Source: Flavobacterium humi
GTDB taxonomy: Bacteria > Bacteroidota > Bacteroidia > Flavobacteriales > Flavobacteriaceae
Assembly (NCBI RefSeq): GCF_004745595.1
Contig: NZ_SRLH01000002.1
Span: 434,001 to 498,000, forward strand
Length of the DNA: 64,000 nt
Direction: 5' to 3'
Below the pieces are notes generated by a model. That model was given only the letters and a program-made list of their open reading frames with translations, ran no database searches and was not told the origin of the DNA. Position 1 is the stretch's first letter, and each line of letters starts with the position of its first letter. Made by a program: the position numbers and the translations under genes. Shown here piece by piece: positions 34,602-44,049 of this stretch.

Positions 34602-35363
34602 ATGAAATCCAGTAGCTACGAACAATCGAAAAAGAAAGCAAAAGCCATCGGTACAAGAATAACTGCTTTGGCTTGCCTGATTTTGGTTTTTGGCTGTGCC
34701 GAAATGCAACAGGTCATCAATCAGCTTCCACAAACACAAGGGGTTTTAAGCCAGGCGGAAATAGCGTCCGGGCTGAAAGAAGCCTTAAACAAAGGAATCG
34801 AAAAACAAGTGGTCAAACTCACCAATGTGGATGGTTTCTATAAGAACGAACTGGTAAAAATCCTGCTGCCGGAAGAACTGAAAAAAGTAGACAAAGGGCT
34901 TCGTGATATCGGTATGTCAAAATTAGCCGACGAAGGGCTCAAAGTACTCAACCGCGCTGCGGAAGACGCTGTAAAAACATCCACTCCTATTTTTGTAGAC
35001 GCTATAAAAGGAATGTCTTTTACAGATGCCAAAAATATTCTGTTAGGCAATGACACTTCTGCGACGGCCTATTTGCAAAATTCAACTTCGACTGCTTTAT
35101 ATGGGAAATTCAATCCTGTCATCAAGAATTCATTTGCAAAAGTAGGGGCCGATAAAGTGTGGACAAACATCATTACCAAATACAACAGTATACCTTTGGT
35201 AAAAAAAGTAAACCCTGACCTGACCGATTACACCACCAATAAAGCCATGGAAGGTGTCTTTAAAATGATTGCCATTGAAGAAAAGGACATTAGGAACAAC
35301 TTGGCTTCCAGGACTTCGGATTTGCTGAAAAGAGTATTTGCGCTGCAAGACTCCAAACAATAG
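34602..35363 (+). CDS. DUF4197 lipoprotein (copy B)
   Basis: 253 residues. It is a clear paralogue of copy A, with the same blocks in order (GLKEALNKGIEKQVVKL, DGFYKNELVKILLPEELK, AAEDAVKTSTPIF, NSIPLVKKVNPDLTDY). The difference is the N-terminus: a longer basic stretch, then a hydrophobic segment ending in a lipobox LVFGC with Cys37, so this copy should be lipid-anchored where copy A is soluble and periplasmic. No function known. Confidence 0.88.
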   Translation: MKSSSYEQSKKKAKAIGTRITALACLILVFGCAEMQQVINQLPQTQGVLSQAEIASGLKEALNKGIEKQVVKLTNVDGFYKNELVKILLPEELKKVDKGLRDIGMSKLADEGLKVLNRAAEDAVKTSTPIFVDAIKGMSFTDAKNILLGNDTSATAYLQNSTSTALYGKFNPVIKNSFAKVGADKVWTNIITKYNSIPLVKKVNPDLTDYTTNKAMEGVFKMIAIEEKDIRNNLASRTSDLLKRVFALQDSKQ

Positions 35364-35406
35364 TTAAAATTATCATAATCAATAAGATAATAACATTACC
35401 TTAACG

Positions 35407-35510
35407 TTGGAATATAAAAAAAATACCGTACTTTGTAGTCAGAATTCATAGAATTTTGTTTGGTTTGGTTAGTTTACAAAAGAAGGCCGGTATTTCGATA
35501 CCGGCTTTTT
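35407..35510 (+). ncRNA. Possible short transcript between a promoter-like sequence and a terminator
   Basis: TTG at 35407-35409 and TACTTTG at 35429-35435 resemble a promoter with no gene after it; the terminator at 35484 would end a transcript of about 70 bases. The -7 match is imperfect. Confidence 0.25.
35484..35510. terminator. Bidirectional terminator
   Basis: 8-bp stem GCCGGTAT/ATACCGGC with a TTCG tetraloop and T-run, located at the stop codon of the convergent hydrolase gene and downstream of DUF4197 copy B. Confidence 0.85.
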
Positions 35511-36288
35511 ATTTTGTACCTTCTATAAACGAAATCACCGTCTTGTTGAAAACCAACGGCTGCTCTACATTGACTACATGCCCGCAATTTTCGATGACCA
35601 GCAACTGTGCTGTTTTACAGTGTTTTTCCACTATTTTCCGCACCGATGGCAGAAACATATAATCTTCTTCTCCCATCACGTAAAAAGTTGGGATATTCAA
35701 TTCCACCTGGCGGAACCATTTCAGTACCGGATTGATTTCGGCGGTAAGCTTAAACCATTTGATGAATTCTTTCTGGTATAATTTTTTGGCTTCATTGATA
35801 AACAGCAAACGCGATTGTTTATGATTGGCCTTAGGCATGATGACAAAAGCGAAAAACCGGTACAAAACCAGGTAAGGCAGGACATATTTGAACATATTCC
35901 CTAAACGCATCAGGATTTGGGAACGGAAGTTCATTTTAAGGATAGCACCGCCCAGAATCATACTTTTGACTCTTTCCGGATGCATTTCGGCCAGTTGGCG
36001 GATTACGATTGTCCCCAAAGAGATCCCAACAAAGTGGGACGCTTCTATTTTAAGGTGGTCAATCACTTCCAAAACATCGCTGGCAATGGCTTTAAAGGTA
36101 TATTTCTGATGGAAAACCTGCTGTATTTTAGAATCGCCATGCCCACGCAAATCAAGCAGCAGCACATTGTAATGCTTCTGGAAATCGCGTATTTGCCTAA
36201 ACCATATAGACGAACTGCCACCCGCTCCATGCACAAAAGTCACCCATTGGTTGCTGTTCTGGTTTTTATAAAGAGTATAATGTATCAA
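35509..36288 (-). CDS. Alpha/beta hydrolase
   Basis: 259 residues if translation begins at the TTG at 36288 (MIHYTLYKN...), which is my choice because the recognisable fold starts there and it lies 10 bases after the stop of the upstream gene; the frame stays open much further but overlaps that gene. HGAGGSSS is the oxyanion-hole loop, GISLG carries the nucleophile Ser, and NCGHVVNVEQP contains the catalytic His. It is a small esterase/peptidase-type hydrolase of unknown substrate. It probably shares a transcript with the di-haem oxidoreductase gene. Confidence 0.8.
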   Translation of the reverse strand: MIHYTLYKNQNSNQWVTFVHGAGGSSSIWFRQIRDFQKHYNVLLLDLRGHGDSKIQQVFHQKYTFKAIASDVLEVIDHLKIEASHFVGISLGTIVIRQLAEMHPERVKSMILGGAILKMNFRSQILMRLGNMFKYVLPYLVLYRFFAFVIMPKANHKQSRLLFINEAKKLYQKEFIKWFKLTAEINPVLKWFRQVELNIPTFYVMGEEDYMFLPSVRKIVEKHCKTAQLLVIENCGHVVNVEQPLVFNKTVISFIEGTK

Positions 36289-36298
36289 ATGACGGATT

Positions 36299-37693
36299 TT
36301 AAAGCGAATTGATAAAAGCCAGCAACTGGTTCCTGTCTGTAGCGGAGAGTTGCTTGAATTTATTTTTGGATGCCTGGGCTTCTCCACCATGCCACAAGAT
36401 CGCTTCTGTAACATTCCTTGCCCTGCCGTCATGGAGCAACTTCGTATGCCCGTTAACGGTATTGATAAGGCCTATTCCCCAAAGCGGCTGTGTCCTCCAT
36501 TCGTTTCCGGTTGCCAGGAAATCCGGGGCGCCGTCTGCCAGCTCATCGCCCATATCGTGCAATAGCATATCGGTAAAAGGGCGTATTGTCTGGTTCCTAA
36601 GCCCTGCAATAGGATGATCGTTACCGGTTTGCATTTTTGCAATGTGGCAGGAAGTGCAATTTATTTCTTCGAATATTTTCTTTCCTTTTAAAACATCCTG
36701 GCTCGCATAATTCCTTCTTACCGGAACCGCCAAAGCGCTCGAATATAACACAACCCTGTTGAAATTAGCATCTGAAATTTCGGGAGAGCCTCCATTTGGG
36801 ATCGCCCCGCAATCTACTCCTGGAGGGCAGTTTTCATTTGGAAAAAGGCTGGTTGTGATTCCCATATCCCCGGAAAAAGCACCTGCTACTTGCTGGCGCA
36901 CACTTGGTTGGTTTGCTTTCCAGCCAAATCTTCCCAGTTTTTGCGAATTCGATTGAATATCATACACATAATTTGCTTTTCCGGAAACGCCGTTGTTGCT
37001 GTTTGCCGCAAAGGCCAAAATAGTACTTTCAGGAACCGCTTCCAGCAATCCCATACCAACCATCTGGTTGGCGACCCTCGGGGAAACCAAAACACCAGTA
37101 GCCAACGCTCCATATCCAAGATTGATGATATGATAGATTGGTTTCTGCAATTCGACAACGGTTCCGTCCGCCAGGGTTTCGGTAGTAATTTGGTAAGTGA
37201 TGGTATAATTTCCTTTAACCGTTTGCCCTAAAATGGCATTGTCCTGCAACTGAGATCCGTACGCCGGTTCCGGGAAAGAACTTCCATTAGGATTGGTACC
37301 GGGCAAACTTAACCGCAATAACAGGCCTCTTCCCAATTCACCATCTGCCATGGGTGGGCGGCCTCTGCCATCTTTAAAATGGCAACTGGCACAAGCGTTC
37401 GCATTAAAAAAAGGGCCTAATCCGTCACGTGCCGTCGTAGAAGAAGGTGCCGAAATCCAGCTTTGCCTGAAAAAAGAATTCCCTACGGCAAAATCCGCGG
37501 CTTCATCAACAGTGAGGTCTTTGGAGGCAAATCCGAATGCTTCCGGTGATTCGTTAAAAACAGTCGATGACCCGCCGGAGAGTTCTTCTCCTTCTTCTGG
37601 GGAAAGTGATTTGTATTCCTCATTTTCAGAAGAATTACATGCCATAAAGCACACACAAACCATAATCGTTAAAAGCCTATACCTATATTTCAT
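36299..37693 (-). CDS. Di-haem oxidoreductase lipoprotein (DUF1111, thiol-oxidoreductase type)
   Basis: 464 residues from the ATG at 37693; an upstream in-frame start would need TTG. A lipoprotein signal ends in FMAC with Cys19. Two c-type haem motifs are seen: CASCH at about 101-105 followed by FKDGRGRPP, and CTSCH at about 346-350. This is the pattern of the DUF1111 di-haem family, often found next to imelysin-like iron proteins, as here. It would sit on the periplasmic side and may change the redox state of iron or thiols. A terminator-like hairpin separates it from the imelysin gene, so it may be expressed at a lower level. Confidence 0.88.
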   Translation of the reverse strand: MKYRYRLLTIMVCVCFMACNSSENEEYKSLSPEEGEELSGGSSTVFNESPEAFGFASKDLTVDEAADFAVGNSFFRQSWISAPSSTTARDGLGPFFNANACASCHFKDGRGRPPMADGELGRGLLLRLSLPGTNPNGSSFPEPAYGSQLQDNAILGQTVKGNYTITYQITTETLADGTVVELQKPIYHIINLGYGALATGVLVSPRVANQMVGMGLLEAVPESTILAFAANSNNGVSGKANYVYDIQSNSQKLGRFGWKANQPSVRQQVAGAFSGDMGITTSLFPNENCPPGVDCGAIPNGGSPEISDANFNRVVLYSSALAVPVRRNYASQDVLKGKKIFEEINCTSCHIAKMQTGNDHPIAGLRNQTIRPFTDMLLHDMGDELADGAPDFLATGNEWRTQPLWGIGLINTVNGHTKLLHDGRARNVTEAILWHGGEAQASKNKFKQLSATDRNQLLAFINSL

Positions 37694-37705
37694 GCCCAAA
37701 AATAA

Positions 37706-37735
37706 AAAAGTGTCCTTAATTACAAGAACACTTTA
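37706..37735 (-). terminator. Hairpin between imelysin and di-haem oxidoreductase genes
   Basis: Stem AAAGTGT.CTT/AAG.ACACTTT followed by a T-rich tract on the minus strand. It likely acts as a partial terminator within the two-gene unit. Confidence 0.7.
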
Positions 37736-37755
37736 GTGATTTTATTTTAAATCTG

Positions 37756-38925
37756 TTAGTTTACTACAATTCCGATTTTTGATGCTCCAGCCAATAAATT
37801 AGCCCCAAAAGTTTTCAACTCCAAACGAGCTGTTGCCACTTTAGCACCTTCTACAGAACCAGGACCACCTGAAATTGCCAGGTCGAAAGGGATTAAGATT
37901 GCTCCCACTTTTACCACTGAGGCATTTACTGAAGTTTCAGTATCATTATATACCGTAGTATCAGCCTGTCTTATCAGGTCTTCCAAAGAAGCTCCGTCAA
38001 CAGAACCATATTTTCCTTTATAAATATTGATTACTCCCTGAAGGTTCAAAGCTATATCCCTGTGGGTATTGTCGCTAAAACAAGAATGTTCGTCCTCCTG
38101 ATTAGCATTCAACAAAGCAGTATACATACGCTCGTCAGGCAATTCCGCAGTAATTAACGTCACGATTCCCAGGTAGATGTTTTTTAAAGCCACGTTATCG
38201 GATAAGGCGAAAAAAGTATTTCTATAAGTTCCGCCCACTTTCCATTCGTTTACCAAATAATCTAAATTGTCTGTCAGTAAATCTGCGCAGGCTTTTAAAT
38301 AAGCAGCTCTTCTAGCCTGGTTGGAAGCCGTCCCTCCTGTAGTAAGGTAATCAGTATAAGGCCTTAAACCTGCCTGGTTTGCCGAAGGAGCCGTCAAGTC
38401 CTGCCCCCAAAGTAAAAATTCAATTGCATGGTATCCTACGCTGATATTTTTCTCGCCACCCTGCTCGTTCAATCCTTCTAAAACCGCTTTTGAAATGGTT
38501 GGAAACGATGCAGCATCATTAATGATTCCGGCTGTTGGTGCCCCATCTACATAATCAACATAATTTTCATCCAAAGGCCACGCGTTCATAAGCCCTTCCG
38601 GCCCGTCGGCATTGTCAATCGGCCCGTCTGCAAAACGGAAAGCCTCTGTTGTTCCATAACTTTCACGGGCAGTTTTCCATTTTGCTTTTGCATTGTCAAA
38701 ATTAGCCTGGGTTGGCGTAGCCGTAAAAGTATTGATGGCTGTTTCCAAAACTACAGCATCTTCATAGGCTTTTTTGTAATTCTCATAAGCAATATTGGCA
38801 TAATTCTCTATCACCTGTCTTTTGGTTACCGATTCCTCTTCATTGGAAGAATTGTTTTCCGAACAGGAAAAAATGGCTGCAGAAGCCACGAATACAGCAG
38901 TTAGCCCGAAAAAAGTATTTTTCAT
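37756..38925 (-). CDS. Imelysin-family iron-uptake lipoprotein
   Basis: 389 residues. The lipobox AIFSC places Cys21 as the lipidated residue. The signature GxHxxE motif is Gly164-Tyr-His166-Ala-Ile-Glu169, followed by FLLWGQD; both halves show the helical repeat of imelysin (peptidase M75) proteins. These proteins are thought to bind iron rather than cleave peptides. The adjacent di-haem oxidoreductase and the promoter motif shared with a TonB receptor gene 10 kb away support a role in iron uptake. Confidence 0.9.
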   Translation of the reverse strand: MKNTFFGLTAVFVASAAIFSCSENNSSNEEESVTKRQVIENYANIAYENYKKAYEDAVVLETAINTFTATPTQANFDNAKAKWKTARESYGTTEAFRFADGPIDNADGPEGLMNAWPLDENYVDYVDGAPTAGIINDAASFPTISKAVLEGLNEQGGEKNISVGYHAIEFLLWGQDLTAPSANQAGLRPYTDYLTTGGTASNQARRAAYLKACADLLTDNLDYLVNEWKVGGTYRNTFFALSDNVALKNIYLGIVTLITAELPDERMYTALLNANQEDEHSCFSDNTHRDIALNLQGVINIYKGKYGSVDGASLEDLIRQADTTVYNDTETSVNASVVKVGAILIPFDLAISGGPGSVEGAKVATARLELKTFGANLLAGASKIGIVVN

Positions 38926-38931
38926 AGTATT

Positions 38932-38942
38932 TTATTTAGAAT
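38932..38942 (-). promoter_or_regulatory. ATTCTAAATAA motif in the imelysin leader (candidate iron-regulator site)
   Basis: The 11-mer ATTCTAAATAA on the minus strand, 6 bases before the imelysin start codon, is identical to the one just upstream of the TonB receptor gene (48256-48266). Such a site could be bound by a Fur- or DtxR-type repressor. Confidence 0.4.
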
Positions 38943-38953
38943 GATTAGGTAGG

Positions 38954-38986
38954 CAAAGCTACATTATTATTTATACTTATTCCAAA
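38954..38986 (-). promoter_or_regulatory. Promoter of the imelysin operon
   Basis: On the minus strand TTTG (38986-38983) and TAGCTTTG (38961-38954) are spaced by 21 bases, a good Bacteroidota promoter. Confidence 0.65.
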
Positions 38987-38999
38987 TAAAAACAAAAAA

Positions 39000-39815
39000 T
39001 TATGTCATCGGCAGCCTCTCATGCAGTGACTTGAAGTAATCGAAAGCTTTCGCTAGCCTGGTGCCGTACCACGAAAACATTTCACCATCTACGAAAACAG
39101 TAGTGGCATGGTGCGTGTGCCTTCCGAGTTCAAAAGCGTGTTCATCCTTAAAAGGAAAAGGTTCGGAGGACAGCAAAACCAGGTCGGGATCGCCTTGTAT
39201 CCTCATTTTCTGAATGATTATCTCCGGGTACCTTCCTTCGTATTTTGGGTTGTTGTCGTAGATGTTCTCGAAATTATTCAGTTTCAGCAATTCATTTATA
39301 AAAGTATTGCCACCGGCCACCATATAAGGGTTTGCCCAAATAAAATAAGCCACTTTCCTGACGGGTTTGTCCTTGATGAAATCCTGGAAGCCCCGATAGC
39401 CGAAATCGATTTTATCCAGCCATTTCTGCGCTTCGGTCCTTTTGTTGAATAAAAGCCCAAGATCCCGGATCATTTGCTGATTGTCTTCAATTGTAATGAT
39501 GTCCGTAACCCAGACCGGGCAGATTTCCTGTAAAGCCGATACGATTTCAAGCGTATTTTCTTCTTTATTGGCAATGATGATATCCGGCTGAAGTGCTTTT
39601 ATCTTATCTATTTTAACCTGTTTTGTCCCGCCAATAACGGTTTTGGTCGATTTTAGATGGAAAGGATGGATACAGAATTTGGTAATCCCGACGATATTTT
39701 CTTCCAAACCCAAATCAAAAAGCAGCTCCGTCTGGGACGGAACCAGGGAAACAATTCTTTTGGGAGAACCTGCAAAAGAATGTGAAGTGCCAAGCTGATC
39801 AACAAAAACCTTCAT
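39000..39815 (-). CDS. Helical-backbone metal receptor (BtuF/FepB-like binding protein)
   Basis: 271 residues. It has the PKRIVSLVPSQTELLFDLGLE start, GITKFCIHP and LQPDIIIANKEEN blocks of the cobalamin/siderophore periplasmic binding fold. I see no signal peptide or lipobox at the N-terminus ([14 protein letters not shown]), which is odd for a binding protein and suggests either a cytosolic member of the fold or a mis-set start. The ATG overlaps the pyrF stop by one base (TAATG), so it is translationally coupled to pyrF, and no permease is nearby. Confidence 0.8.
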   Translation of the reverse strand: MKVFVDQLGTSHSFAGSPKRIVSLVPSQTELLFDLGLEENIVGITKFCIHPFHLKSTKTVIGGTKQVKIDKIKALQPDIIIANKEENTLEIVSALQEICPVWVTDIITIEDNQQMIRDLGLLFNKRTEAQKWLDKIDFGYRGFQDFIKDKPVRKVAYFIWANPYMVAGGNTFINELLKLNNFENIYDNNPKYEGRYPEIIIQKMRIQGDPDLVLLSSEPFPFKDEHAFELGRHTHHATTVFVDGEMFSWYGTRLAKAFDYFKSLHERLPMT

Positions 39816-40630
39816 TATTTATTCATGATTTCTTCCATTTCCTGTTGTAGTTTGAGGGCTTCGATCTTTGCCTTTTCAGCAAAATCCAATCCGCCGGAAG
39901 CATAAATGACTGCTCTTGACGAATTGACCAACAAACCTACATTCGCATTCATTCCGTAACGGCAAACTTCTGCCAGGCTTCCGCCCTGCGCTCCCACACC
40001 GGGAACCAACAGGAAGTTATCCGGGGCAATTTTTCGTATTTCTGCAAAATATTCTGCTTTAGTAGCTCCTACGACATACATCAGGTTTTCGGAATTCTTC
40101 CATGTTTTTGAAGTTTCGATAACCGTCTTGTACAATTCTTTACCGTCTGTGGTTTTGGTTTGGAAATCAAAGGCTCCTTCATTGGAAGTCAAGGCCAGCA
40201 TGATGGCATGTTTGTTTTCAAAGGCGAGAAAAGGTTCTACGGAATCCTTTCCCATGTAAGGGGCAACCGTTACCGAATCAAAATCCAGGTCTTCCAAAAA
40301 GGCTTTGGCATACATCGTGGACGTATTTCCGATATCGCCCCGTTTGGCATCGGCAATGGTAAAGATTTCAGGGTGTTTTTCATTGATGTATGCTATTGTT
40401 TTTTGCAAAGATTGCCATCCTTTAAGACCGTAAGCTTCGTAAAAAGCGGTGTTTGGCTTATACGAAACGCAGAGATCATGGGTCGCGTCGATAATGGCTT
40501 TGTTGAATTCGAAAATAGGGTCTTCCGCGTCAAGCAAATGCTTTGGGATCTTGTTCAGGTCGACATCCAAACCGATGCAAAGGAATGATTTTTTGGTACG
40601 GATTTGTTGTATTAGTTGCTGTGTTGTCAT
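39815..40630 (-). CDS. pyrF: Orotidine 5'-phosphate decarboxylase
   Basis: 271 residues, matching the longer type-2 OMP decarboxylase group. The catalytic cluster is Asp94-Ala-Lys96-Arg-Gly-Asp99, with [13 protein letters not shown] and [11 protein letters not shown] as phosphate-binding parts. It turns OMP into UMP in pyrimidine synthesis. TAAATTTG on the minus strand at 40649-40656 is a possible -7 promoter element. It is coupled by a one-base overlap to the binding-protein gene. Confidence 0.94.
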   Translation of the reverse strand: MTTQQLIQQIRTKKSFLCIGLDVDLNKIPKHLLDAEDPIFEFNKAIIDATHDLCVSYKPNTAFYEAYGLKGWQSLQKTIAYINEKHPEIFTIADAKRGDIGNTSTMYAKAFLEDLDFDSVTVAPYMGKDSVEPFLAFENKHAIMLALTSNEGAFDFQTKTTDGKELYKTVIETSKTWKNSENLMYVVGATKAEYFAEIRKIAPDNFLLVPGVGAQGGSLAEVCRYGMNANVGLLVNSSRAVIYASGGLDFAEKAKIEALKLQQEMEEIMNK

Positions 40631-40656
40631 GGTGTTTGTTGATGTGGCGCAAATTT

Positions 40657-40690
40657 ACAAAAAAAATCCCCCGGAGCACCGGAGGATTTA
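40657..40690 (-). terminator. Terminator of the OmpA/TSP3 gene
   Basis: Stem AAATCC.CCGG/CCGG.GGATTT with loop AGCA and a T-run on the minus strand. Confidence 0.75.
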
Positions 40691-40704
40691 CAGAGAACGT
40701 TTTT

Positions 40705-42681
40705 TTATTTGACCAATTTGACTTCTACCCTTCTGTTTTGAGCCTTGCCGGCCTTGGTTTTATTGGAAGCGATAGGTTTGGATTCCCCAAAACCCGCTGA
40801 AGTTAAACGACTGGAACTGATTCCGTTTTCGATTAAATAGGCTTTGACTGCGCCGGCCCGGTTTTCGGATAATGTTTGATTTGCAGCATCGGTGCCATCA
40901 CTGTCCGTATGTCCTTCTATTGAAAAATGAGAGGCCGGGTATTCTTTCAGTATCGCAACCATAGACTGCAATATCGGATAGGTTTGCTCCTGGAAGGTCG
41001 CTTTGGTAGAATTGAACAAAATGGTTTTAGCGTAATCATTTAGTTTTTTTATCACTTCTTCGCTTATTTCAGGACAGCCGTTGTTGGCCTTTGTGCCTTT
41101 GACTTCAGGGCATTTGTCTTCTTTGTCCAAAATCCCGTCACCATCTGAATCCGGCCAAGGACAGCCATTGTTTTTTGCCGGCCCGGAAACCGTAGGGCAT
41201 TTGTCATCTTTGTCCAGCACGCCGTCATCATCTGAATCGTCCCACGGGCAGCCGTTGTTTTCTTTTGGCCCGGCGATCATAGGACAAGTATCGTTTTTAT
41301 CCAGGACGCCATCTTTGTCGGTATCGGGTTCTACTTTTGCAACAGCGGCAGGTTCCGGTTCCTTGGTTTCTTTTTTGTAAAGCGGGATTTTTACCCCGGC
41401 ATGGATGTCAAAACCTTTGGATTCATCCGAAATCAAATTCGTAATCACAGATCCCGAACCGATAAACAGCGGCCCGGCCCTAAAACCCAGACCAGCCTGA
41501 AATCCTCTGTATTCCATATAATTAAGTGGTAAATAAGCACTAAACCATTTGCTTTCGTAACGAGGAGTCAGCGAGATGGTGTTGGCAATGGCAGAAGTAT
41601 TTAATTTTGTCCTTTTGTTAGCATTCACATCACCGTTAAGGTTAAGGTAGTATTTCCCATAAACATTCCAGTCTGCATTGGCATGGACTGCCGTAGGAAG
41701 CACATATTTTGCAATAGCAGTTGTTTCTGTAGCCGTATAATTCGCCTCTAAAAATTCCCCTATCGAATTCGCTTCCTGGTATTGGGCCTGGCTAACGGTC
41801 TGGTTCAGGTTATACAATTTTTGAGAAGCTTCCTTAAAGGTAATGGAACCGATATCCGTTACAGACAACCCTAATCTTATCTTATATTTATTTTCCGAAG
41901 GCCGATATTCATACACAACGCCCAAATCTGCACCCACGCCGTTGGAATCTGAGTTGAATTTCAGGTTATCGAAATTTTCATGGAAATCCTCATTGCCACC
42001 ATACGTCAACTCTCCGGTGGTTGTTATGGTACTTAATAAAGGGTTAGCTGCAAAATTAGTATACGCTACCGTTACGTTATTTCCTTTGGTATAATTGTTG
42101 GCGATCCCCTGAAGGTATTTCAAAGTCACACCTCCTTTTAGCAAATGACGGTTAGTATTGAGGAATAACGTTGCATATGAGACTCCCAATTCCGCCCAGG
42201 AAGAAGCCGTAATATTGAAATTCCCCGCCTCGAGGCTGAAACTCTTATTAGAATCAAAATCACTTGACAATTCCCGGAAAACTTCACCATTGATATTGTG
42301 GATATTCGCCACGGCCCTTCCTCTGGTAAATACCGCCAAGGAATGTTTCGGAGCGATGGAAAACATCACCGAAGGCCCCATGACATCTGAATTTGCGATA
42401 AAATTATTGGACTCCGAAGCAAACAATTTAGCCTGGGTTTCCAAATCATAAGAGCTTTTGAGCAAGTCCGTTGCCCGGATGCCATAATAATCGTTGGTTC
42501 CTGTGATGCTTGCCGAAAACAGGTTGATATCGGCCCTGAAATTAGAACCTGCTATGGAAGCAGGATTAAACAAAACACTCTGTACACCTGCATAGTTATC
42601 GTGGAAATAACCTAAATATGACTGTGCTTTTAAAGGTAAAACACCAGCCATGACTAAAACAAAAATTATTAGTTTTTTCAT
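40705..42681 (-). CDS. OmpA-family outer membrane protein with thrombospondin type 3 repeats
   Basis: 658 residues with a signal peptide ([20 protein letters not shown]). Residues about 20-440 form a beta-barrel-like DUF5723 region. Three calcium-binding type 3 repeats follow ([45 protein letters not shown]). The C-terminal OmpA domain has [26 protein letters not shown] and [11 protein letters not shown] for peptidoglycan binding. This is a barrel, calcium-stiffened linker and wall anchor, common in Bacteroidota outer membranes. It is monocistronic. Confidence 0.9.
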   Translation of the reverse strand: MKKLIIFVLVMAGVLPLKAQSYLGYFHDNYAGVQSVLFNPASIAGSNFRADINLFSASITGTNDYYGIRATDLLKSSYDLETQAKLFASESNNFIANSDVMGPSVMFSIAPKHSLAVFTRGRAVANIHNINGEVFRELSSDFDSNKSFSLEAGNFNITASSWAELGVSYATLFLNTNRHLLKGGVTLKYLQGIANNYTKGNNVTVAYTNFAANPLLSTITTTGELTYGGNEDFHENFDNLKFNSDSNGVGADLGVVYEYRPSENKYKIRLGLSVTDIGSITFKEASQKLYNLNQTVSQAQYQEANSIGEFLEANYTATETTAIAKYVLPTAVHANADWNVYGKYYLNLNGDVNANKRTKLNTSAIANTISLTPRYESKWFSAYLPLNYMEYRGFQAGLGFRAGPLFIGSGSVITNLISDESKGFDIHAGVKIPLYKKETKEPEPAAVAKVEPDTDKDGVLDKNDTCPMIAGPKENNGCPWDDSDDDGVLDKDDKCPTVSGPAKNNGCPWPDSDGDGILDKEDKCPEVKGTKANNGCPEISEEVIKKLNDYAKTILFNSTKATFQEQTYPILQSMVAILKEYPASHFSIEGHTDSDGTDAANQTLSENRAGAVKAYLIENGISSSRLTSAGFGESKPIASNKTKAGKAQNRRVEVKLVK

Positions 42682-42774
42682 CTTTGGATTCTTTTTGAGT
42701 TTTTAAAATGATTGTTTTTAATAATTTTATTCCTTCAATATATAACGGAAATCCCAGCGGTTTAGTGTAGTAAA

Positions 42775-42808
42775 ACAAAAAAGCCCCTTCCGAGGTCCGG
42801 AAGAGGCT
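42775..42808 (-). terminator. Terminator of prfA
   Basis: Stem AGCC.CTTCCG/CGGAAG.GGCT region with a T-run on the minus strand, 30 bases after the prfA stop. Confidence 0.75.
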
Positions 42809-42837
42809 AACTATTTGAAATCCTGTTTCTTTTTATA

Positions 42838-43911
42838 TTAGAAAACTTCTGATTCTTTCAGTTTTTCCATGTTGTTTACGAGTTGTAGTTCGTCTACAAA
42901 TTTTTGGATTTTCCCGTTCATCACACCATCCATATCGAAAACATCCAATCCGATCCTGTGGTCGGTAACCCTTCCCTGAGAATAATTGTACGTCCTGATT
43001 TTTGCCGAACGGTCTCCAGAGCTTACCTGGGAAGTTCTTTTTACAGCATCTTCCGCTTGTTTTTTAGCCAATTCCTGTTCGTACAAACGGGAACGCAAAA
43101 CGATCATCGCCTTGTCTTTATTTTTATGCTGTGATTTCTGGTCCTGGCACTGCGCTACCAATCCTGTTGGGATGTGCGTCAAACGTACCGCAGATTTCGT
43201 TGTATTTACAGATTGTCCTCCAGGCCCTGAAGAACAGAAGAAATCCACACGGACATCATTCATATCAATCTGAACGTCAAACTCTTCCGCTTCCGGCAAT
43301 ACCATAACTGTCGCTGCCGAGGTATGGACACGGCCTTGAGTTTCGGTTTGCGGCACGCGCTGTACACGGTGTACGCCCGCTTCGAATTTCAATGTTCCGT
43401 AAACGTCTTCTCCGGTCACTTCAAAAATAACCTCTTTGAAACCGCCTGAAGTTCCTTCATTCATATCTACCACAGAAAACCTCCAGCCTTTGTTCTCGCA
43501 ATATTTTGTATACATACGGAATAAGTCACCGGCAAAAATAGAAGCTTCGTCCCCACCGGTCCCGGCACGGATTTCCACCATCACGTTTTTGGCATCTTCC
43601 GGATCTTTCGGGATAAGCATGAATTTGATTTCCTCTTCCAGTTCCGGAATACGGCTTTTGGCTTCTTCTAATTGCATTTTGGCCATTTCAACCATTTCTG
43701 CATCCGAACCATCGGCAATAATTTCCTGGGCTTCCTTGATATTCCCGTCAAGATTTACATACTCATCGCGTTTTTCAACCAATGCCTTCAAATCCTTATA
43801 TTCTTTATTGAGCTGGACGTAACGCTTTTGATCGGCAATCACATCAGGCTGAATAATCAAATCAGATATTTCGTCAAACTTTTGTTTGATAATTTGTAAC
43901 CTATCTAACAT
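42838..43911 (-). CDS. prfA: Peptide chain release factor 1
   Basis: 357 residues, full length. The GGQ motif is at 231-233 ([12 protein letters not shown]) and the codon-reading Pro187-x-Thr189 tripeptide (PQT) marks it as RF1, which reads UAA and [11 protein letters not shown] and VHRVQRVP are conserved neighbours. It frees the finished peptide at the ribosome. The gene appears monocistronic; TACTTTTG on the minus strand at 43936-43943 is a candidate -7 element. Confidence 0.96.
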   Translation of the reverse strand: MLDRLQIIKQKFDEISDLIIQPDVIADQKRYVQLNKEYKDLKALVEKRDEYVNLDGNIKEAQEIIADGSDAEMVEMAKMQLEEAKSRIPELEEEIKFMLIPKDPEDAKNVMVEIRAGTGGDEASIFAGDLFRMYTKYCENKGWRFSVVDMNEGTSGGFKEVIFEVTGEDVYGTLKFEAGVHRVQRVPQTETQGRVHTSAATVMVLPEAEEFDVQIDMNDVRVDFFCSSGPGGQSVNTTKSAVRLTHIPTGLVAQCQDQKSQHKNKDKAMIVLRSRLYEQELAKKQAEDAVKRTSQVSSGDRSAKIRTYNYSQGRVTDHRIGLDVFDMDGVMNGKIQKFVDELQLVNNMEKLKESEVF

Positions 43912-44049
43912 TTTTTCTTTCCTTTATTTGGAGTGCAAAAGTACAAAAAAAGTTTGCAGATTTCCGGTTTAGCCTATCAGATTTTTATATCCGGCTCTTA
44001 TAGATTAACATAAATTAACTATTTTTATACAAATTCAAAACACATAACT

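Noticed and set aside
36289..36432. Longer form of the alpha/beta hydrolase reaching into the di-haem oxidoreductase gene
   Set aside because: The extra residues have no family similarity and lie wholly inside the upstream gene; a TTG at 36288 gives the expected length.
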